Assembly (NCBI GenBank): GCA_942493245.1
Contig: OW818685.1
Coordinates: forward strand, 3,038,001-3,102,000
Origin: DAOPYU01 sp942493245
GTDB taxonomy: Bacteria; Sumerlaeota; Sumerlaeia; UBA8349
Direction of reading: 5' to 3'
DNA length: 64,000 bases
Notes under the pieces: generated by a model
Seen by the model: the letters and a program-made list of their open reading frames with translations, nothing else
What the model was told of the DNA's origin: nothing
The model's database searches: none
Shown here: one piece after another, positions 50,256 to 58,200 of the stretch
Position numbering within the stretch: position 1 is the first letter of the stretch
How the letters are laid out: each line of letters starts with the position of its first letter
Position numbers and translations under genes: made by a program

Positions 50256-51653
50256 TCACTCTTCCTCGTCCGGACGGTACCGCATCCGGCGCAGTTGTTT
50301 GCGTTTCCAGCGCTTGTGATCCTCCTGGCGCTGATCGCGCGATTCCCCGTAATAAACCTCGCTCACTGTGGACAATGGCTCAGGAGAGGAGGCCTCCGGC
50401 TCGGTGACAGGCGGTTCATAATAGGACTGGGGATAGGAAGAATCGGCATAGCCGGGATAGGGGCCTACCACCGGTTCGTCATTTTCCAGAACCGCCTCCG
50501 AAACGGCCTCCGCCGAGACGGGTGCCTCGACAACCGACGGAGCCTCATACGCTTCCGTCTCGACCGTCCGCACGTCCTCGTCTTCCTCTTCGAGTTCCCG
50601 ATCCGCCGCCGCCCGCTTGCGGGCAATCGGGATCGAGGCGATGATCGAAATCTCATACAGAAGCACCAGGGGCACCATCATGAGCATCATGGTCCCCGGA
50701 TCGGGAGTCGGGGTCAGAACCGCCGCGACAACCGCATTGATCACGATCGCATAGGAGCGCCACGCGCGCAGTTTCGCGGGGCTGACCAGACCCAGCATGG
50801 TCAGGAACATGATCACGATCGGGAGTTCGAACGCGGCGCCAAATCCAATCATCAGTTGCATCTCGAGTCCCAGGAGATTGCCCGCAATGATAGCCGGTTC
50901 CATATTGAGGATCTGAAACGTCAGGAGAAAGCGGAGGACCATCCGGAACCCGAAATAAGCGAGTGTGGCGCCTGTCGGGAACAGAATCGCAGCGAACGCC
51001 AGAATCGGAATGATGACTTTTTTCTCGGAGGCCATGAGACCGGGCGCGATAAAAGCCCACAACTGATAGAGAATCAACGGCAACGCGATGAGAAGCCCCA
51101 CAAAGAAGGATGTCTTGAACCACAACATGACCGGATCCATCGGATCGAGGAAAGTCGGCTTCTTGATGCTGTTCCCCCAGACGAAATCGGGCCGAATATC
51201 CTCGCTCCCCTCTTTTTCCCGATTCATGAAGCTCAATTTGGAGCGAATCCAGTTGACCAGTCCCCCGGAGGTCGATTCCGTGTCGGACCGGGTCATCAGC
51301 GTATCCGAGGTGGAGGATTCCCCGTTTTCCGCAAGAGCCGTCTCCGTCGTCTGCGAAACACGCCCTTCCATCTTCGTAACAGTTGTCGGCAGATAAAATT
51401 CGAGTCGGTAGGGATTGAATTCTTTCAACTCTTCCGGAGTCTTCCCGTTCAACAGCCGAAGACCTCCATCCTCCCCAATCGCGATCTGCATGATGGGATC
51501 ATTGCTGTACAGATCCATTTCGGAAAGAGGGAGAAAGAGAACGCTCAGGGTCGGCTTCGCCAGAAAAATCCCCACGACAAAACCGAACACCAGCGCCACG
51601 ATGGCCAGGATCATGCGATAGCGCAATTCCTCGAGATGGTCGAGGATGTTCAT
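50256..51653 (-). CDS. tatC: Sec-independent protein translocase TatC, enlarged
   Basis: Twin-arginine translocase core, six-helix inner-membrane protein that binds RR signal peptides. Family signs: MNILDHLEELRYRM N terminus, the first helix ILAIVALVFGFVVGIFLA at residues 14-33, YQLWAFIAPGL near residue 186, FGFRMVLRFLLTF near residue 220 and the helical run to SIIASIPIA near residue 345. Two oddities: the first periplasmic loop is about 125 residues, not the usual 50 (residues 34-160), with a Ser/Thr/Glu-rich stretch; and a 118-residue C-terminal tail, acidic and then basic, is added. Total 465 aa against about 250 normally. Start at 51653; a 25-residue extension upstream is possible. It is 160 bp after tatA, with a hairpin between. 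Confidence 0.88.
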   Translation of the reverse strand: MNILDHLEELRYRMILAIVALVFGFVVGIFLAKPTLSVLFLPLSEMDLYSNDPIMQIAIGEDGGLRLLNGKTPEELKEFNPYRLEFYLPTTVTKMEGRVSQTTETALAENGESSTSDTLMTRSDTESTSGGLVNWIRSKLSFMNREKEGSEDIRPDFVWGNSIKKPTFLDPMDPVMLWFKTSFFVGLLIALPLILYQLWAFIAPGLMASEKKVIIPILAFAAILFPTGATLAYFGFRMVLRFLLTFQILNMEPAIIAGNLLGLEMQLMIGFGAAFELPIVIMFLTMLGLVSPAKLRAWRSYAIVINAVVAAVLTPTPDPGTMMLMMVPLVLLYEISIIASIPIARKRAAADRELEEEDEDVRTVETEAYEAPSVVEAPVSAEAVSEAVLENDEPVVGPYPGYADSSYPQSYYEPPVTEPEASSPEPLSTVSEVYYGESRDQRQEDHKRWKRKQLRRMRYRPDEEE

Positions 51654-51728
51654 GTTCCGTTCTGGATTGAGGTCGGGTTGCTTTTTGAAAGAACCTAACA
51701 AGACAGGCCACCTCTCACGGCAAAACAA

Positions 51729-51773
51729 GAACCTTCTGTCTCAAGGACACAGAATCCGTGAGACAGAAGGTTC
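51729..51773 (-). terminator. Perfect 15-bp hairpin between tatA and tatC
   Basis: GAACCTTCTGTCTCA (51729-51743) and TGAGACAGAAGGTTC (51759-51773) are exact complements with a 15-nt loop. On the minus strand the 3' side continues TTGTTTTG. It sits between tatA (stop 51813) and tatC (start 51653) and looks like an attenuator or mRNA processing site that would reduce tatC relative to tatA. Confidence 0.7.
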
Positions 51774-51812
51774 CCTCTCTTCTCATCACACTCTGGGGAG
51801 GGGAAACACCCC

Positions 51813-52085
51813 TTATCCCTTAACGGTCGGTTCACTCGCCGTTTTAGGGGCTTCGGCAGACTTGACGGTCGGCGCGGGGGCATCCTCTCCCGCCGTCTCG
51901 ATATCGTCCTTGATGTCGTTCAGTCCCTTTTTGAAATCGGTGATGGCCTTTCCGATCGAGCGGCTCAACGCGGGCAACTGCTTCGGTCCAAAAATCAACA
52001 GGATAATCACACAAATCACGATCAACTCGGGTCCCGCCGGCAAACCGAAACCGGCCGTCGCGCACATATTTTCCAACATAGACAT
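51813..52085 (-). CDS. tatA: Sec-independent protein translocase TatA/E
   Basis: A 90-residue pore subunit of the twin-arginine translocase. One membrane helix (ELIVICVIILLIFGP) is followed by the diagnostic FGPKQLPALSRSIGKAITDFKKGLNDI amphipathic helix and a Glu/Ala/Pro-rich tail. The ATG at 52085 has AAGGAGTC 8 bp upstream. No separate TatB gene is seen nearby, which suits a minimal TatAC system. It precedes tatC on the same strand. Confidence 0.93.
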   Translation of the reverse strand: MSMLENMCATAGFGLPAGPELIVICVIILLIFGPKQLPALSRSIGKAITDFKKGLNDIKDDIETAGEDAPAPTVKSAEAPKTASEPTVKG

Positions 52086-52211
52086 TCCCTGACTCCTTCC
52101 ACCTTCTCATTTCATCCAGAGGCTTCGCGCTCCACCCTCACCCTCGGGCTGAAACACCTCAGCCTTCACAAAATCCACGCTCTCAGATACCACCGCCCAC
52201 CGACTCTCCGA

Positions 52212-52236
52212 CAGGCATCTTGAAATTGTATGCCTG
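52212..52236. promoter_or_regulatory. Operator-like palindrome overlapping the tatA promoter
   Basis: CAGGCAT (52212-52218) and ATGCCTG (52230-52236) are perfect 7-bp arms with an 11-nt spacer, overlapping the candidate -10 of the tatA promoter. It may be a repressor site. It is inferred from symmetry alone. Confidence 0.35.
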
Positions 52237-52254
52237 TATTTTCAGATATTGCAA
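52225..52254 (-). promoter_or_regulatory. Candidate promoter of tatA
   Basis: On the minus strand TTGCAA (52249-52254), 18-bp spacer, TACAAT (52225-52230). It is 140 bp before the tatA start and lies in the gap after the giant protease gene. Confidence 0.45.
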
Positions 52255-52292
52255 GGGATTTCTCAGACCGCGATTTCCCCTTCCCCGTACCC

Positions 52293-55200
52293 TCAGGGCA
52301 AATGAACGGCAAACGTGCTGAAATCCCCCGCCTTAAAGACAGGCTGCTGGTTCGTCCACGCCTCTCCTTCGATCGTCGGGTTCGGGTTGAGTTCACTGTG
52401 CTCGAGGGTCTTAAAGAGTTTCACCCAGCCGGTATAGGTCGGCTGGAGATCCTCTTCAACCAGATTCGCCCCGGCGTAGAAACCGCCCCCCGAAATCCCC
52501 GCCGACCCGAAAACCTGTCCAATATCGGAGGGAAGCCCGACGGAATTGAACCCGGACGCCACAAAATCCGACACAAAAACGGTCCCTCCGTAGAGCATGA
52601 GTATTCCATAACTCTTGACCGCCTTGCCTTTCGACGAAATCGTCTTGATTTCTCCCGCAGCCGTCAGGATGGAAATATCCACATCCCCCCCCGTTGCGGA
52701 CACGGTTCCGATTTTACCCCCGCACATCAGGGACTCGAAATATACCCCCCCCCCGTACAGACCATCGAGCGCCTTGGCGTAAAGCCCCGAGGCCGTCATT
52801 TTCTTTAAGTCCCCGTTGACCTCGATCACGCCGACGATGTCGGCTCCCGAGACGGAGACACTCAACGGAGCGCCCGTCTTGAGCGAACAGATCTCTTCCG
52901 GATCGGGGTCCGGAACCCCGCTTTCGTCGTCGTAATCGGTCCCCAACCCGCTGATGCTGAGGAACGCCTCGCCCATCAGTTTGTCATACCCCTTTTTCGT
53001 CTGCGCCACAATCTTTCCGCCCTGTGAGGGGATATCAATGCGGCGCGCGCCCACTCCAGCCAGTTTAATGCTGAAGGGTTTGGTTCCATAGGGCACGGGA
53101 GACCCATTGGCCATGAGAAGCGTCCAGAGGAATTCGCCATCCAGTCCGGAGGTGGAATTGGGCGTCGCCTGCATCGAGACCGTTTCGAAAGCAGTCGCGA
53201 GAACCTGCAACACATAGTTGTTTTTCGCCGTCAACCCCTTGAGCGTTCCCTCGACCGTCACCCGTTTGACAAACGCCTGAGTGTAGAGACTCTTCAGGTC
53301 GCCATGCACCCGGATTTCCGGAAACAACATCACCGTGGTGTACAGAACCCCGGATTTGGGAGGTTGCGCTTCTCCGGGTTTCATCTGGACGATCTTGACC
53401 GTACTGCGGTTCGTTGCGCCTTGAACATCCAACGAAGAACCGTTGAAAACACTCACGGCGCAGTTCTTGTAGGTGACTTTGTAATTCTTCAGATCGGAAG
53501 CATTCGGACGGAACCCGGAATCCATGTCGCTGGGGATACTCTCGAATTCCCCCTGCGCGTTCAGAGCCGCCCGAACGCTGTAGTAATAAACCGTTCCGGG
53601 CACGGCCTCAGTGTCGTCGAACGAAAGCGCCGTCTGCCACGAACCGATATCGGTTTCCAGACCCACTTCCGAATCCGCACGGCTGACAATGTAATACGCC
53701 GCGCCCGGCACCGCATCCCAGGTCACCCGCACGCGATCGGAATACCAGCCATCTGAGGCAACGACATTCTGGGGCGTCTCACACTGCACAAAGACATCCG
53801 TCATAAAGGTTTCCGTCTCGGACGCCCAGACGCCGGACACCTCGTCCTCGGCATAGCATCGGAAGTAATAAGTCGTGTCCGAGGTCAGCCCTGTCAGGGG
53901 GAACGCAAAATTCCCCAGTCCCAGAGATCCCAGCGATTCCGCATTTTCCCAGGCGTCCGGGTCGGTATCGCCATCCGTCTCACCCCAGTAGATCGTGACG
54001 TCCGCATCCCCATTGGGAAGCGCGGTCAAATAGCCGCCCACAACCGCCGAGTCCAACGTGATCGAAGTCGCGATATCGTTGTGGAGCGCGAGCAGCGCAC
54101 TTTCAATGTTTGTCTGGAACGACAGAGTCGGCTGGAGCCAGACGACTCCGGCGGAATTCTCGGCCCGGAACCGGTAAAAATACGGTGTCCCGGGCAACAG
54201 GCCTTCCAGCGGCCGCGTGTGCGTCCCGACTTCCAGGTTTCCCAGAGACGAACTTCTTTGCCACGCGCCCAGGTCCGTTCCCCCGTCGCTGGTCCCCCAG
54301 ACCACCACCACTTCGGGATCCAACCCACCCGTTGAAAGCACCTCCAACCCCACCACCGCCGAGGTCGTCGTGATCCCACTCACGGGCAGATACTGAAGGG
54401 TGGGAAGCAAAACAGGGGTCAGCGTCAGGAACGTTTCCGAAAGACTGGCCCATGTCCCCCCGGCGGAATTGACCGCGTAGAAACGGAAGTAATAGCGGGT
54501 ACTGGGGATCAGCCCCGTGGTCACGGTCGTCAAGACCCCCTCATGCATCAAGCCCATGTCCAGAACGTGTTGCCAACTGGCAGGCGTTGTCCCGCCATCG
54601 CCCGTTCCCCAGTACAAATAGATCCGGGGATCTTCTCCTCCCGTGGAGGTCACATTCCCCCGGAACTCGACCGATTGGGTGGTGATATCGTTCGCCTGCT
54701 GGTTTTCGACACTGGGCAATCCTACCGCATGAGGAGTGGTGAACGACTCGCTCGAAGCGGCCCACACGTCCCCGGCAGAATTCGACGCCCGGCAGCGGTA
54801 AAAGTACTGAGCGCCAGCCGTCAACCCCTCGATATGCTCACTGAAATCCCCGACCTCCAGTGTGCCGATGTTCTCGGAATGCTGCCAGGCCGCGGGGTTT
54901 GTCCCCCCATCCGTTTCACCCCAGTAAAGCCAGATCGTTGGATTCTCTCCCCCGTTTCCGGTCAGGGCGCCTCCCACCACCGCCACAGTCTCATCCACAC
55001 TGATTGGCGCGCGATTGATCACCGCAGGCGCCGCAATCGTCCAGCTCTCCGTGTGCCCCATGAACGGAGGCGTCCACTGCAACGCGTTATCACCCGCATC
55101 AATCAGATAGACGATGTAAAAATAATCCGTGTCGGGTTGAAGGCCTTTGGTGTCGATGTACTCGACCTGATCGTCGGCTCTCAGACCCGGCGAGTCTCCC

Positions 55201-58200
55201 AACATGGGCACCAGCGCATCGTTGACTTTCTCGTAGGAACCGGGCGCCCCGGTCGTGCTGCGCTGGACATCATACCCCTTCGAACCGGCGGGCGGACTGT
55301 TCTCGCTCCACCTCAACCCCATCGGACCGCCCCCCAGGGCCAGCGCCGCGCCATTGTTCGCAGACAAATTGCCTGTTTCGAGAGTCGTTTCGATATAGAA
55401 CCGATTCGACAAATCGTCCACCAATCGGAACCCATCGGATGAACGGGCGTTCTCGACCCGCAACGTGTTGGTGGTCTCGCCGGTTTCTTCCTGAATCGAA
55501 TAGATCCCCTGCCAGACCGTGGGAGTGACCCAGCCGGGACTGGGCGCGACAACCGAGGCCGTGTAAGGCGGCTGGGTGCCAAAACTCACGTTGGGATCCT
55601 GAGTCTGATCCATCGGCTTGCTGAAAGTCAGGGTGAAATAAACCGGTCCGGCGTACACGTGTTCGTCCACATTCGGAGTCACCGACTTCAGGAAAGCGGG
55701 AGTCAGAAAATCGGGGGAATCGGCAATCTGAGCGGCGGCATAGGGCCAGATATAGAGACGAGAAGCGGTCTGGACATCGTAACCGTCTCGGATAAACGAG
55801 ACATTGCTGTTCACGGGCAAACCGTTCAGTTCCAGGGTATTAGAAGTTCCCCAATAATTTCCCGTATAATCGCCCGCAGTCAACAGGGCATAGTAGCCTG
55901 CTTCGAAAGTCCTCTTGATCGTGATGATCGGACCCCGTTTATACAGAAAAAAATTGTCGAAAATGTTTGAATTTGTAACGGAGAAGATATCCGATACGCC
56001 TCCCTGCAGATTCCGGAGAATCGAGGAGTCGCGCACCGTTCCGGTGCCTTTGGAACGCACCCCCACCCCTCGATTTCCAAGGATCCAGCAATTTTCCACC
56101 AAAGTGGGATTGATCAAACCATCCCCCTGGTTCCGGATGATCGTCGAATTCTGAACACTGAAAGGACCACTCGCTCCATACTTTCCATTGCGCCCGAGAT
56201 AACTGCCCAGAATGGAAACTCCGGCATCGCTTAACCCCTCTCCGTTATCGGCAAGCGACGAGGCAACCACACCGATCAGATTGCGCGCGCCAACACCCGC
56301 GTTGCCCACAACCAAAGATCGTGAAAGGTTCGTGTTCCGCAAGGAGGCGCCCCAGACGCCCTCTCCCATATTGTCCCGAACCGTGCAATTGTCCACCACC
56401 GTCCCTTCCGTGAGAATACCGGCAACCCCATTTCCCACCGAAACAGAGTCCCGGATGATCCCGGAAACCTGCCGGACTTCCAACCCGACTCCGTTGTTCC
56501 CAATCGCCGTACAATTCAGAATACTCCCCGGACCTGTCACCAGCACACCATGACCCGAGAAGTTGATATTGCGCGGATCGTCGTCGGCATGTTTGCGTCC
56601 GCGATTGCGCACAGCCGTGACGTTGGATTGGGTTTCATTCGTGATACACCCGCTTCCTCCATTGGAGATGGCCCGGCTGTTTTTCGCCCGCACACCCAGC
56701 AAACCGTCGCCCGTGTTGTTCTCGGCCAGACATCCGTTCAGGAGAGCGCCGACCAACCCGTCGCCGTTGTTTGAACGGGCCTCACAACCGGCGAACGACC
56801 GCAAGTCGAACATGGACTCGATCCCGGAACCCAAATTGAAATTGGCCACACACGCCGTGAGGGTGGAGTCTCCCGCCACAGAAAACAGGCCGGAATGAGT
56901 ATTCCGGGAGAATTGACAGTTTGAAAACGAGGAGTTTTCGATTTCGTTGAAAACTCCCGCCCCATTTTCAAAAACACAATGGTCAAACACCGCCTGCGTT
57001 GCGCTGGTCGAAATGGTGAACTGTCCCCAGGACGTGAAAACCTCACCCCGGCGCACCCGGAATTCATCCACCCCGATGTCGGATGCAACCCCAAAACGGG
57101 GATCCCCATCCACATCTTCGACAGGCACGACCTCCGAGACCTCCGGTCCGATGCCCCTTTCCCGGCATTCCGACCGTTCGGTCAGGTGATAATCCTCGAT
57201 CGCCCATTTCTGAGGCAGGGAAACCGTCCCTTTTTGAGAATCATCCGTCCACACGATATGCCGAGTCGCATCGCCCCAGACAACCAGGGTATCTTCCCAG
57301 TTCGACTTGACCACATAGGCCCGGTTCCCGATCCGCACCACTTTCCCCACCAGACCGTCGCGTCCCGGCGCCAGACCCTGCACATTCAGCGTCGAGATCT
57401 TCTCTTCAACGCTGTAGTCTATCCTGGTCACAATCCCCCAGGCCACCGGCCCGACAAACCCGGCTTCCTCATCCATATTCGTCGTATCGGGCGTGTCGGG
57501 CGGCCAGTCCCCCTCGACGTTGGAATAGGTGATATCGGCCTCATCGGACAGGACGTTCTCAGGCGAATTGCCCCGAATCACCGTGTTCACAACGGACAGA
57601 GTCGTCTGAGAATCTCCACTGGCAATTCCGCCCCCAATACCCGACGTGGACGAAATCTCGTTCTCAACCACCACGCAGTTCGCAAGTGAAACGGTCCCGC
57701 CTCCTTCGCAGAACATCCCCCCGCCTTCGCCAGAAGAGTTCCCGGCCAACACGCTGTTGAACATTTTGACGCTGGAATTGAAGACATACAGCCCGCCCCC
57801 TTCGTTGTTCGAGGCGTTTCCTTCCACGCGGCAGTTCTCGATCTGGCAGAAGTACGAATTGGAGACATGGATCCCCCCGCCTTCCATTTCCGAAGAGTTG
57901 CCCGTGACGATGTTGTTCGCCAGCGTCATGACACTCCCTTCCGAATAGATACCGCCCCCGTCACCATTGATCACCGTCGCATTCGCCGTAATCACATTGT
58001 TCACAGCGGACAGAGTCGAGGGGACGACCGGCGTCACCAGAGACGGAAGCGCGGCAATCCCCGCCCCATGCTGACTACCATTGTCCACAATCAGATTATT
58101 CAGGACGATCGGATTGCTTCCCTCGGCCAGAATCCCCCCACCTGCCGCAATGTCGCTGGTCGAATTACTGGCGATCCGGTTGTTGCTGATACTCGGGGAT

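Noticed and set aside
50256..50640. Separate gene for the TatC tail
   Set aside because: The tail is in frame with TatC with no stop or start signal between; it is an extension.
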